Source of the DNA: an uncultured Phycisphaerales bacterium
GTDB lineage: Bacteria; Planctomycetota; Phycisphaerae; UBA1845; CAIVHJ01
Assembly (NCBI GenBank): GCA_903905665.1
Contig: CAIVHJ010000342.1
Span: forward strand, 1 to 20,405
Reading direction: 5' to 3'
Length of the DNA: 20,405 nucleotides
This document shows positions 7,194 through 17,345 of the stretch, piece by piece (position 1 is the stretch's first letter; every line of letters starts with the position of its first letter). Position numbers and translations under genes: made by a program. The notes below the pieces were generated by a model that saw only the letters and a program-made list of their open reading frames with translations, had not been told where the DNA came from and searched no databases.

Positions 7194-9166
7194 CGCTGTT
7201 GTTGGTCGGGGGATGGGGGATATTCGGCTGGTCGATGGTCCGGCGGTGGCGGATTTTGCGGGCCGGTGCTTCCGAGAATCGTTTTGATCGTCTTTTCCAA
7301 AGAACACTGCTGACGTTCCAATATGCTCTGGGGCAGGCTCGGATGCCCCGGGACCGGTGGCCGGGGGTCGCCCATGTTCTGATTTTTGCGGGGTTTCTCG
7401 TTTTTGTGCTGCGTACGCTGATTCTGTGGGGGCGGGGTTACGATCCACAATTCGAGGGATGGTGGTTTGCGCCCGACCAACGACTGGGAATGATCTATGC
7501 CGCCGCCAAAGATGTGGCGCTGGTCATCGTGGTGCTGGGGGTTGCGGTTTTTCTTTATTTTCGACTGGTTCACAAATCGGCGCGGCTGACCCACAATGTT
7601 GAAGGGCTGGTCATTTTGCTGATGATTGTTGTGTTGATGGTCGGCGACGGAATCTACGACGGGGCGCAAACGGCGCTAACGCATGGGCGACATCCGACGA
7701 TGTTTGTTGGAAATGCGGTGTCCGAATTTCTGACGAACTGGTCCTCGGATTCGCTTCATATTCTGGTTCAGGTTACGTTCTGGATGCATACGGTGGTGAT
7801 GCTGATTTTTCTGAACGTCCTGCCTTACACCAAACATTTTCATATTCTGACAGCGATTCCCAACGTGTTTTTTCAGGACCTGAAGGGGGCCGGTTGTCTG
7901 AAGTCGATCGGTGATATCGAGGGGAAAGTGGAACGCGGAGAGACTTTGGGGTTGGCGAATCGGTCTGAATTGAGCTGGAAAGACATTCTTGATTTGTACA
8001 GTTGCACGGAATGCGGTCGTTGCAGCGAGGTCTGCCCGGCTACTCTGACGGGGAAAAAACTGTCGCCGAAGCATCTGACCGTGGCGTTGCGGGATCATGC
8101 GCTCGGTACTTTTCGGGATGTGTCCGATAGGAAACTCGTGTCGGAATCTTTGATAGCACCGGAGGTCTTATGGGCATGTACGTCGTGCCGGGCGTGTGAA
8201 ACGGAATGTCCGGTTTTCATATCCTACGTGGACAAAATCGTCGGAATGCGACGCCACGTGGTGATGGAGCAGTCGGAGTTTCCAGCGCCTTTGCAGGGCG
8301 TGTTTCGCAATCTTGAAAGCAGCGGGAATCCGTGGGGATATCCGGTTGAGGATCGGATGAAATGGGCCGCTGGTTTGGAAGTGCCGTTGATCGCGGACCG
8401 ACCGGACGCGGACTATCTGTTGTGGGTGGGTTGCATGTCGGCGTTTGATGCTCGAGCGCAACAATCGCTTCGAGCGTTGGTTCGTTTGCTGCAACACGCG
8501 GGAGTTCGTTTTGCAGTACTGGGTTCCGAAGAACGTTGTACCGGAGACGCGGCGAGGCGGGCGGGGAATGAATATCTTTTTGAGATGCTGGCGAGACAGA
8601 ACATCGAGACGCTCAGTCGGTATGGCGTCCGTCGAATTGTGACGCCGTGTCCGCACTGCTATCACACGCTCGGGTGGGAGTATAAGGATTTCGGGGGTGT
8701 GTATGAGGTACTGCATCACACGGAGCTGCTGAACGACCTTGTCCGAACGGGTCGTTTGCAACCTCGTACTGCAGTTCCAGCGACGACGACCTATCACGAT
8801 CCGTGTTATCTGGGCCGGGCCCATGATGTGTATGAATCGCCTCGGCAGATCCTTGGCGCGATTCCGGAACTCAAGCGGATTGAAGCGTCGCCGTCACGGG
8901 ATCGAGCGATGTGTTGCGGGGCCGGAGGGGCGCAGATGTTCAAGGAGGAGGAACAGGGACGACAGCGTATCAATGTTTTTCGCGTGGATCAGATCATACG
9001 AACACTCCGCGAAGCAGACGGAGCGCAGCAACAGTTAATGACGACCGCCTGCCCGTTTTGTTTGCGAATGCTTACTGACGGCGTGCCCGAAGATCAACGT
9101 ACATCGGTGGCGCCTCAGGACGTAGTAGAACTGCTTTGTCGGTCTGTGTTGGGAACGAATCCGTAA
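7175..9166 (+). CDS. Membrane Fe-S oxidoreductase (EMO-type, HdrD-like) for ETF
   Basis: This 663-residue protein has three parts. Residues 1-220 hold about six membrane helices resembling the nitrate reductase gamma / heme b domain, with His residues such as His67, His195 and His205 as possible heme ligands. Residues 277-345 hold two [4Fe-4S] motifs, CTECGRCSEVCP and CTSCRACETECP. Residues about 413-655 hold two cysteine-rich CCG domains as in HdrD/GlpC (VGCMSAF...PCPHC; DPCYLGRAH...CCGAGG...CPFC). This layout is that of the ETF:menaquinone oxidoreductase described for syntrophic fatty-acid oxidisers. It would accept electrons from ETF and reduce membrane quinone. GAGGG stands 5 bases before the ATG at 7175, which supports that start over ATG 7190. 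The 19-bp overlap with etfA supports the pairing. Confidence 0.88.
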   Translation: MSVAVMTLLLVGGWGIFGWSMVRRWRILRAGASENRFDRLFQRTLLTFQYALGQARMPRDRWPGVAHVLIFAGFLVFVLRTLILWGRGYDPQFEGWWFAPDQRLGMIYAAAKDVALVIVVLGVAVFLYFRLVHKSARLTHNVEGLVILLMIVVLMVGDGIYDGAQTALTHGRHPTMFVGNAVSEFLTNWSSDSLHILVQVTFWMHTVVMLIFLNVLPYTKHFHILTAIPNVFFQDLKGAGCLKSIGDIEGKVERGETLGLANRSELSWKDILDLYSCTECGRCSEVCPATLTGKKLSPKHLTVALRDHALGTFRDVSDRKLVSESLIAPEVLWACTSCRACETECPVFISYVDKIVGMRRHVVMEQSEFPAPLQGVFRNLESSGNPWGYPVEDRMKWAAGLEVPLIADRPDADYLLWVGCMSAFDARAQQSLRALVRLLQHAGVRFAVLGSEERCTGDAARRAGNEYLFEMLARQNIETLSRYGVRRIVTPCPHCYHTLGWEYKDFGGVYEVLHHTELLNDLVRTGRLQPRTAVPATTTYHDPCYLGRAHDVYESPRQILGAIPELKRIEASPSRDRAMCCGAGGAQMFKEEEQGRQRINVFRVDQIIRTLREADGAQQQLMTTACPFCLRMLTDGVPEDQRTSVAPQDVVELLCRSVLGTNP

Positions 9167-9171
9167 CGCCA

Positions 9172-9198
9172 CCTCGCACCGAGACCCTGACAGCGAGG
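9172..9198. terminator. Weak hairpin between convergent genes
   Basis: CCTCGC (9172-9177) and GCGAGG (9193-9198) are perfect complements with a 15-base loop. They lie 6 bp past the stop of the Fe-S oxidoreductase gene and in the 55-bp gap facing the protease gene. No T-run follows. It is the only stem seen in this convergent gap and may serve both genes. Confidence 0.3.
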
Positions 9199-9221
9199 AT
9201 CCGATATTGTAGGGACGACCA

Positions 9222-12200
9222 TTAGCTACCGCGGAGGCGACGTCGCATTCCGATGAGACCCAGCATCATGAACACAATCATGGCCGGTCCCATCGCGCCG
9301 CACGGTCCATTTCCACCCCCGCTGGTGTTCTGATTCGCATTCTGATCGCTGATCGAGATCGGCTCACCGACATCTTCTCCGCCCGGATTGAAACTGGCGT
9401 CGCCTTCAATTTGAATCAGTTTCGTGGCGGAGATAGTGATAAACGGAGTATAGTTGCCGTCATGATTCACGTCCCGAAGTTCGGTAACCTGCACCGCCAT
9501 AGAGTAAAAACCGGGAGACACATAGACATTCTCGGAAATCTGACCTGTGCCGACATTTCCGTCGCCGAAATCCCAGTCGTAAGTGACTTTGGTCGGAAGA
9601 TCAGATTCTCCGATACCGGTGGTTTCGGCGAGAAATCGAACCGGTTTACCCGCTTCCAACGTGTCCGTTAACACCGAGATCGTCACTTTGACTTCACCGG
9701 GAGGAGGAGTGGGATTCGGGTTGGCGTCGAGCACGTTGACCGTCAGCCATTGGACGGAGGAACCAAACGCGTTGGTGGCGGAGAACATGGCGTAGTAAGT
9801 ACCCTTGGTATTGTACTGGTGTTCAAGAGCAAAGGGCGTAGAGCTGTCGGAATCCCCAGGCGTGATGACAATCGGGTCGGTCCCATCCCCGAAATTCCAC
9901 GAGGCTTCTGTCAGAGCCAGTGGGGTTTTGGCGTCGCCGTGAAACACGACATCCAGAGGTGCCACACCGGTTAAAGTGTCCGCCGTAGCCGAAACGGCGG
10001 GCGGTTCGGTCCGGCCCAGGACAGGCGGCGTCGCTTCGGGATCGCTGCCGCCCAGATGGGGCTTCGGGTCAAGGTCGCGAGCCGAAGGACTGACAATCTT
10101 GCCGGTTTGGTCAAACACGACTCCGTAGGAGTACTGAGGACTGGACAGAGAGTTTCTGGTGTACAGGGCGAAGAGCGCCGCCGTTTTGGCATCGCTATCA
10201 ACCACCAGGTTTTTGATGGTGTGATGTTGTTTGTCCGTTCCCTGTTGTGGTGTTCCGTCAAACATAACGACGACATCCGGATCCACGGGGTCGGGTTTAG
10301 AACCCGTGGTGTAGGTTGCCTTGTAGAGGGATTCCCCCGGTTGCGGGGGGCGCCAATTAATTCCCGCGGGAGCACCCGTCTGGGAAGTACTCGACTTTTT
10401 TCTAACCAGGAGGACTTGGTTTTCGTCGGAAATCATTGCGCTGGAGCTGCTGGCGGGGAACATGCCGCCGGGGCGCCAAGTGACATTCAACAGATTCGTA
10501 TCTCCAGAAGGGGTGATTTTGGCGGTAATGTTTTCCGGTTCACCGGGGTAGGTCACGGAAGCACTACCCTGTTTTGCGCTTTTGGCAGCTTTTACGGCAT
10601 TGGCGGCGTTCACGCGTCCGTAGGCATACCATTTGCTGATTCCTTCAGTGCTGCTATATTGCGCCTCATCCGCGCTGACTTGCTCCGTCGTATGAACCAG
10701 AATCTGGCGCACCTGATAGCGGTTCAAGGTCGGGTTGGCTGCCAGCATCAGAGCGGCGACCCCGGACACGACGGGTGTCGCACCGGAGGTTCCACTAAAC
10801 TGGTCCGTGTAATCCGGATCCTTGATGAAAATATTATCACGATCGTAACCATATAATGGACCCAGCATGTCGGTGGTGGCCAAGCCAATACCAAAGTCTC
10901 CCGAAGGTCCCATGATGTCCATGACGTAGCCAAAATTGCTGTAACTCGCGATGGTATCCGACTCTGCGACGGCACCGACGCCGATTACATACGGCAGGTC
11001 CGCGAATCCGTCTCCCGAGTGGACTTCTAATCCTATCCCTGTGTTGGGGTCTCCATTGCCCATGGCGAACAACACGACCATCCCCTTTCCTGCCCGTCCG
11101 TTCGAGGTCACGTCCTGGATGGCTTCTACGATCACATCCGGGTGCATTCCCACGACGTTAAATCCCCAGCTGTTGTTGTGAACGGAGACGTTCTGGTCTT
11201 TCGCGAAAGTGTAGCAAGCTGCTATTCCGCTGTACGGTGCTGCCTCCTCCACACCGCTCGTGGCGGTCCATTGGGCTTGCGGCGCCACACCACGTACTCC
11301 AATGGAGTTGGCGGCAGCCGCAATCAGTCCCATGACGGCAGTGCCGTGCCACAGTTTATCATTTGTTGGATCATAAACACTGGCATCGCTACGACCGGGC
11401 ACGGCGCTGGAACTGACACCGATGAAGTTCGGCATCAGATCAGGATGCGTCAGTTCCACACCGCTGTCGTGCTCTCCCACGATCACACCCTGCCCCAGAG
11501 TAATCGCCCACGCACCCAGAGCATCAATATCGTTTTTGCCGTAGCTGTTGGCGCTGAGATGCCATTGATATTTGAACAGGGGATCCTGAATGCCGGTAGC
11601 CTGCGTAGTAATGGTCTGGGCGATGGCATCGGCAGATACCCATGCGATTCGTGAATCACCGGTCATGGTGGCGGCTTTTTCCATGGCGTCCATGTTCGCA
11701 CCGGAGGGAATTCGCAGCAAATAAACCCCCGGTGGAAGATCCGGTCCGTCCGTTCTGAGATCCAGACCGAATTCGTCTGCCAGTTCCTGAATCTGACTTG
11801 TAGTCGTATCCGCAGCCGCTTTGATGACAACATCCTGCGTCACTCCGATTGGCTGGCCGTCCATCAGATAAACAGGATAAACGGATTTGACACCGGGAAT
11901 CTGCTGCAATTGATTGAGAAGTTCCGGAGTGATCTCGTTGACATCCACGACGTAAGTACGCGCAGATTTTCCGAGCGACGAAAGACCGGTCCCGAGGCCC
12001 TCGGTCGCCAGTGTTGTGGAATGCTGCACAAGCGACTGCGAACCGTCCGTCAGCAACAGCACCTTGTTGGTTTTTTCGATATAGCTCTGAACCTTGCCGC
12101 GATCTTTCATGAATGGCACTCGTTCACCGGCATCGGCCAGCAGCATCGAGCAGACCAGCAACGAAATCACACCCGCCGAGCAGAGCGATTTCATACCGAA

Positions 12201-12230
12201 CAACGCTTGAGAATGAGCCGCTTGTTTCAT
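9222..12230 (-). CDS. Secreted S8 subtilisin/kexin-like protease with PKD domains and C-terminal anchor
   Basis: This is a 1002-residue preproprotein. A signal peptide spans about 1-34 (hydrophobic SAGVISLLVCSMLLADA) and a long propeptide spans about 35-210. The S8 catalytic domain at about 220-550 has Asp255 (GEHDSGVE), His295 (WHGTAVMG), the oxyanion Asn392 (MGNGDP) and Ser482 (SGTSGATPVVSG). The NNSWG segment and the non-Met residue after the serine are closer to proprotein-convertase-like subtilases than to subtilisin. A linker domain follows, then PKD domains at about 745-835 (WNFGDGTDP) and 846-942 (YDWDFGDGNVG). A tail GGGNGPCG, hydrophobic helix and MRRRLR completes it. The start with GGAAGG 8 bases upstream is preferred over an upstream frame extension. 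The product should be exported and held at the envelope by its tail. Substrate unknown. Confidence 0.9.
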   Translation of the reverse strand: MKQAAHSQALFGMKSLCSAGVISLLVCSMLLADAGERVPFMKDRGKVQSYIEKTNKVLLLTDGSQSLVQHSTTLATEGLGTGLSSLGKSARTYVVDVNEITPELLNQLQQIPGVKSVYPVYLMDGQPIGVTQDVVIKAAADTTTSQIQELADEFGLDLRTDGPDLPPGVYLLRIPSGANMDAMEKAATMTGDSRIAWVSADAIAQTITTQATGIQDPLFKYQWHLSANSYGKNDIDALGAWAITLGQGVIVGEHDSGVELTHPDLMPNFIGVSSSAVPGRSDASVYDPTNDKLWHGTAVMGLIAAAANSIGVRGVAPQAQWTATSGVEEAAPYSGIAACYTFAKDQNVSVHNNSWGFNVVGMHPDVIVEAIQDVTSNGRAGKGMVVLFAMGNGDPNTGIGLEVHSGDGFADLPYVIGVGAVAESDTIASYSNFGYVMDIMGPSGDFGIGLATTDMLGPLYGYDRDNIFIKDPDYTDQFSGTSGATPVVSGVAALMLAANPTLNRYQVRQILVHTTEQVSADEAQYSSTEGISKWYAYGRVNAANAVKAAKSAKQGSASVTYPGEPENITAKITPSGDTNLLNVTWRPGGMFPASSSSAMISDENQVLLVRKKSSTSQTGAPAGINWRPPQPGESLYKATYTTGSKPDPVDPDVVVMFDGTPQQGTDKQHHTIKNLVVDSDAKTAALFALYTRNSLSSPQYSYGVVFDQTGKIVSPSARDLDPKPHLGGSDPEATPPVLGRTEPPAVSATADTLTGVAPLDVVFHGDAKTPLALTEASWNFGDGTDPIVITPGDSDSSTPFALEHQYNTKGTYYAMFSATNAFGSSVQWLTVNVLDANPNPTPPPGEVKVTISVLTDTLEAGKPVRFLAETTGIGESDLPTKVTYDWDFGDGNVGTGQISENVYVSPGFYSMAVQVTELRDVNHDGNYTPFITISATKLIQIEGDASFNPGGEDVGEPISISDQNANQNTSGGGNGPCGAMGPAMIVFMMLGLIGMRRRLRGS

Positions 12231-12536
12231 GGAAGAGTCCTTCCTGTCAGGGAAAATACGTACCCACCGAAGGAGTGCGCATTGATTCTCTGTGTTGGAG
12301 TCTAAATATATCAAACGTACAAACTTTTGATGCCCCCGCAATTTACGAAAGAAGCAAAGCAGTTTTCGCAACTCTTTTGAAGACAGGACGTTGGGTCAAC
12401 ATCCCGCAACAAACAAATTGTTACGAAGCCCAACATGCCTGTCAAGGATACGATCGGCAGATTCCTTTCGTCCTGTTTTACTATCGGCATCTTATTATAG
12501 GCCAAGTAGTTATGCACTTCCAGCGAAGGGAGTAAG
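12231..12536. other. Divergent intergenic region, protease / ABC permease
   Basis: This AT-richer gap of about 300 bp must carry the leftward promoter of the protease gene and the rightward promoter of the permease gene. Ribosome sites are clear on both sides (GGAAGG for the protease, GAAGGGAG for the permease). TATATT on the minus strand near 12307 and TATTAT on the plus strand near 12493 could be -10 elements, but neither has a matching -35. No RNA gene or credible reading frame was seen. Confidence 0.35.
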
Positions 12537-14237
12537 ATGGATGTTATGCGGTTGAGACAATTGGACAATCGCGTTCGTGGATGTTTTGCCTCTGTCTTCC
12601 TTGGTGCACTTCACGTCGGTTGGTTGGTCCTTGCGCTGTTCGTGCCGGTGATGCTGTTTCTGCAATCGATCCGCGTCGATGGTCGATTCTCGTTCGCAAA
12701 ATGGTCGGCGATCCTGCTTGATTCCGGGACTTTGCTTCGGTGGCTCGATCTGCTTCGCAATAGTGCACTGATCGGGATCACGGCGGTGGGAATTGCTCTG
12801 GTGGTGGGAATCGTGCTTGGTTTTTTGGCATTTCGTATGGAGGGGGCAGCGAAATCGGCTTTAATGTTCCTGGTTATTTTGTGGTTGTGTATCCCGACGT
12901 ACGTCATGGCCACCGCGGTTATGACCACGCTGGGAATCCGATTATTTCTCGAAATAACATTCACGGCGGTTGTCACTGCCGGTGTCGTGCAAGGATTGGT
13001 TTCCATTCCATGGACGGCGCTCCTGGTGGGACTGGGTTTTCGATCCGTCGAACCTGAACTTGAAGAGGCGGCTTTATTGGACACCTCGACATGGGGAATG
13101 TTTCGCCATGTGACGCTGCCTCGCTCGAGTTGGAGCATCTCAGCCACGGCCATGATTTTGTTTTTGTGGGCGATTACAGATTACACGATTACCGATCTGC
13201 TCAATATTCGCTGCTTCGCTGAAGAAATTTTTACACAGTACGCCCATTACGGCGAGCGAGTGACTCCCTTCGTGGTATCGTTGCCGATCGGGTTGCTGGC
13301 GTTGGGAGGTTTGTGGGCGCTGCATCGTCTTGGAGGCCGCTGGGCGAATCCTTTGTCAACGGGCTGGTCTGCTTCTCGTGCACGCCGAATTTCATCTGGA
13401 AGATGGGGGACCGTTTTTTCGTGGACCGTCTCGCTGATCGTTGCCGGTGCACTCGTCGTTTCTCTCTGGTGGATCGTGAAACATCTGTTGCCCGTCGGGG
13501 AATCGCTCTGCAGTTGGCGGTTGTGGCGGGACTGGATTGCGATCCGACCCGACTGGATAACCTCCGTTCTCGTGGCCGTGCTGACGGCGATGGTGTTGGG
13601 TGGATTGTCGGTAGGTTTGGCGTGGATGTTCGGAAAAAGTCGATGGGGACGCTGGTGGGTCGGTGCGGCGATTCTGGGGCTTATGGCGGTTCCGGCCCCG
13701 ACGCTGGCGATGTCGCTGTTGTCACTTTTCAATACGGCTTCGCCGACATGGTGGGTGGAGGCCTGGACGAATATCGGATTCAGCGAAGACCCCGTCAGCT
13801 GGTTCCGGGATTCCGTGTGGATGTACGTTCTGACGCTGGGTTTGAAGTGGACGCCGCTGGCGGTTCTGATGATGCTTCCTGCCGTTCGCCGGATTCCGCG
13901 AGAATGGGATGAATTACTGAGCCTGGACGGGGCCCGGTGGTGGGATCGGTTGCGGTCGGTGTATTGGCCCCAGTGCCGGCGGTCGGCGGGTCTGGTGGGT
14001 CTGGTCGTGTTGATCGTGTCGATGGCGGAACTCAACTGCACCTATCTGATTTCCATTCCCGGCGAACAGACTTTGTCGATTCGTTTTTTCAGTTTTGTTC
14101 ACAACGGACTGAGTGCCGAACTGGCGGCTGTGGCCCTGGCTGCACTTCTGACTGCCGTCGTCCCCGCTATCGTCCTTTTTCTCGCGCTTCGGTCCCCCAC
14201 TGATTCAGCTTCGTCGTCCTCGTGCTCGGTGGTGTGA
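12537..14237 (+). CDS. Two-domain ABC transporter permease (FbpB/ThiP type)
   Basis: This 566-residue integral membrane protein has about twelve helices in two homologous halves, the plan of permeases for ferric iron, thiamine or similar small ligands. The first half carries a clear EAA loop at about 172-197 (EPELEEAALLD then HVTLPRS) that contacts the ATPase. The second half has a divergent version at about 454-481 (PREWDELLSLDGARWWDRL then WPQC). The tail is Ser-rich (TDSASSSSCSVV). It would form the membrane channel of an importer, but no substrate-binding protein or ATPase gene is adjacent, so the ligand is open and the partner genes must lie elsewhere. AAGGGAG lies about 5 bases before the ATG. 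It is followed by a 175-bp gap and gnd, so it probably is not part of that operon. Confidence 0.85.
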   Translation: MDVMRLRQLDNRVRGCFASVFLGALHVGWLVLALFVPVMLFLQSIRVDGRFSFAKWSAILLDSGTLLRWLDLLRNSALIGITAVGIALVVGIVLGFLAFRMEGAAKSALMFLVILWLCIPTYVMATAVMTTLGIRLFLEITFTAVVTAGVVQGLVSIPWTALLVGLGFRSVEPELEEAALLDTSTWGMFRHVTLPRSSWSISATAMILFLWAITDYTITDLLNIRCFAEEIFTQYAHYGERVTPFVVSLPIGLLALGGLWALHRLGGRWANPLSTGWSASRARRISSGRWGTVFSWTVSLIVAGALVVSLWWIVKHLLPVGESLCSWRLWRDWIAIRPDWITSVLVAVLTAMVLGGLSVGLAWMFGKSRWGRWWVGAAILGLMAVPAPTLAMSLLSLFNTASPTWWVEAWTNIGFSEDPVSWFRDSVWMYVLTLGLKWTPLAVLMMLPAVRRIPREWDELLSLDGARWWDRLRSVYWPQCRRSAGLVGLVVLIVSMAELNCTYLISIPGEQTLSIRFFSFVHNGLSAELAAVALAALLTAVVPAIVLFLALRSPTDSASSSSCSVV

Positions 14238-14340
14238 GAATCGCCTCTCCAATCGCAGAATAATGTTTTAGCTACTTTCTCAACGGTGGTTCTTGTTGTG
14301 AAGTTGAAGAAGTCTTTTATGAAATCTTTATGCCGGCAGG

Positions 14341-14358
14341 AGTATTTTAAAGAATACT
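14341..14358. promoter_or_regulatory. Operator-like dyad ahead of gnd
   Basis: AGTATT and AATACT are perfect 6-bp arms around TTAAAG. They abut the -35 of the best promoter candidate for gnd, where a bound repressor would block RNA polymerase. The dyad is AT-rich and short, so chance occurrence is possible. Confidence 0.35.
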
Positions 14359-14386
14359 TGTGAAATGGCCTCTACACTGTCATGAT
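14358..14386 (+). promoter_or_regulatory. Possible promoter of the gnd-zwf-pgl operon
   Basis: TTGTGA (14358-14363) and CATGAT (14381-14386) are 17 bp apart, each matching 4 of 6 sigma70 consensus bases, and end 26 bp before the gnd start. A second candidate, TTGTGA (14296-14301) with TATGAA (14318-14323), lies upstream of the dyad. Both are only moderate matches. Confidence 0.35.
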
Positions 14387-14412
14387 TATGATTATTTCTG
14401 TGAGGGCCTGTC

Positions 14413-15858
<1,446 letters not shown>

Positions 15859-15872
15859 ACAGAAAGGAAACC

Positions 15873-17345
15873 ATGGACTCCGCAACGACCATCGTGATTT
15901 TCGGCGCTTCGGGCGATCTGACCTCGCATAAGCTCATCCCCGCGCTGTATGAAAATTTCGTCAAAAAACGCCTGCCTCCCCGAACGCAAATTCTCGGCAT
16001 TTCGCGCACTCCGATGTCCGATGAGGCGTTTCGGAAACGGTTGCTTTCGAGTTCTTCCGAAGTGCTGGGTAAGGAAAATGTCGCGTCCTCGTGGTCCGAA
16101 TTCGCTCCCTCCGTTCATTATTATGCGGCGGACGTATCGAAAGAGGCGAGCTACCCCCTGATCGAACAAGCCGTTCGCGAACTAGAGGGTTCCAATCCCT
16201 CGCGGCGCATTTATTATCTCGCGCTGGCCCCGGAACTGTATTTGCACACGATCGAGTATTTGGGCAAGGCGGGGATGGCTCGCCCCGACGGGGGTTGGCG
16301 ACGCATCATCATCGAAAAACCATTTGGACGGGATTTGACTTCGACCCGGGTTTTGAACCAAAAACTTCATGCCGTGTTCGACGAATCTCAGGTCTATCGA
16401 ATCGACCACTATCTAGGAAAAGAGACCATACAAAACCTCTTGGTGCTGCGCTTTGCCAATACGATCTTCGAGCCGGTATGGAACCGCAATTTTATCGAGC
16501 ACGTTCAGATCACTGTCGCCGAGGCGGGCGGCATCGGATCGCGTGCCGGTTATTACGAAACCGCCGGGGTTCTTCGGGACGTGTTTCAGAATCACCTGCT
16601 GCAGTTGTTGACGCTGATCGCGATGGAAATTCCGAGCCGCTTTGAAGCCAATACCCTCCGGGACGAAAAAGTGAAAGTCCTCGATGCCGTGCGCCTGCCG
16701 AAAAGCGACGACGTGGAACAATACTCCGTATTGGGACAATATCAGGGATATCATTCCGAGTCGGGTGTGGCGCCCGATTCGCGGACCCCGACGTTCGCCG
16801 CCCTTCGGCTGAACATCGACAACTGGCGATGGCAGGATGTCCCGTTTTATCTGCGCAGCGGCAAGGCGATGGCGGCAAAAATGTCGGAGGCGGTGATTCA
16901 GTTCCGCTGCCCCCCCCACATGATCTTCGACGTCCCGCGCGGCGAAACGCTGCACTGTAATCAACTGGTGGTCACCGTTCAACCGGACGAAGGCATCCAC
17001 CTTACGTTCATGACTAAAGTTCCCGACGCCGGAATGAAACTTCACGAATCCAATCTGTATTTCCATTATCGCGACTCTTACGAAAAGATTCCGGTTTTGG
17101 ATTCCTATGAACGCCTGTTGCTGGACGCGATCAAAGGGGATGCATCGCTCTTCATCCGACAAGACGAAATCGAACGCGCCTGGCAGATCATTGACCCCGT
17201 GATCGAGGGCTGGTCGGCTCGAACCGCAAGTTCCCTGCTTCCGCAATATCCGCGTGGCAGCTGGGGACCGGCGGAGGCCGATGCATTGCTGAAGCAGGAG
17301 GGACGCAGCTGGGTCAACGGCGCGTCGTTGCACCATGATCGCTGA
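15873..17345 (+). CDS. zwf: Glucose-6-phosphate 1-dehydrogenase
   Basis: The enzyme catalyses the first step of the oxidative pentose phosphate pathway, glucose-6-phosphate to 6-phosphogluconolactone, making NADPH. This 490-residue protein is of standard length. It has GASGDLTSHKLIPAL (11-25) for the dinucleotide, EKPFGRDL (148-155) and the substrate motif RIDHYLGKE (176-184). The segment VFQNHLLQLL carries the catalytic His241, and DVPFYLRSGKAM lies near the structural/NADP region. AAAGGAAA stands 5 bases before the ATG. It sits between gnd and pgl, and its last 11 bp overlap the start of pgl, which indicates coupled translation. Confidence 0.97.
   Translation: MDSATTIVIFGASGDLTSHKLIPALYENFVKKRLPPRTQILGISRTPMSDEAFRKRLLSSSSEVLGKENVASSWSEFAPSVHYYAADVSKEASYPLIEQAVRELEGSNPSRRIYYLALAPELYLHTIEYLGKAGMARPDGGWRRIIIEKPFGRDLTSTRVLNQKLHAVFDESQVYRIDHYLGKETIQNLLVLRFANTIFEPVWNRNFIEHVQITVAEAGGIGSRAGYYETAGVLRDVFQNHLLQLLTLIAMEIPSRFEANTLRDEKVKVLDAVRLPKSDDVEQYSVLGQYQGYHSESGVAPDSRTPTFAALRLNIDNWRWQDVPFYLRSGKAMAAKMSEAVIQFRCPPHMIFDVPRGETLHCNQLVVTVQPDEGIHLTFMTKVPDAGMKLHESNLYFHYRDSYEKIPVLDSYERLLLDAIKGDASLFIRQDEIERAWQIIDPVIEGWSARTASSLLPQYPRGSWGPAEADALLKQEGRSWVNGASLHHDR

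Noticed and set aside
12231..12371. Upstream 47-residue extension of the protease frame
   Set aside because: It would place a basic, Cys- and Arg-rich stretch before a good signal peptide, and the internal ATG at 12230 has a strong ribosome site.
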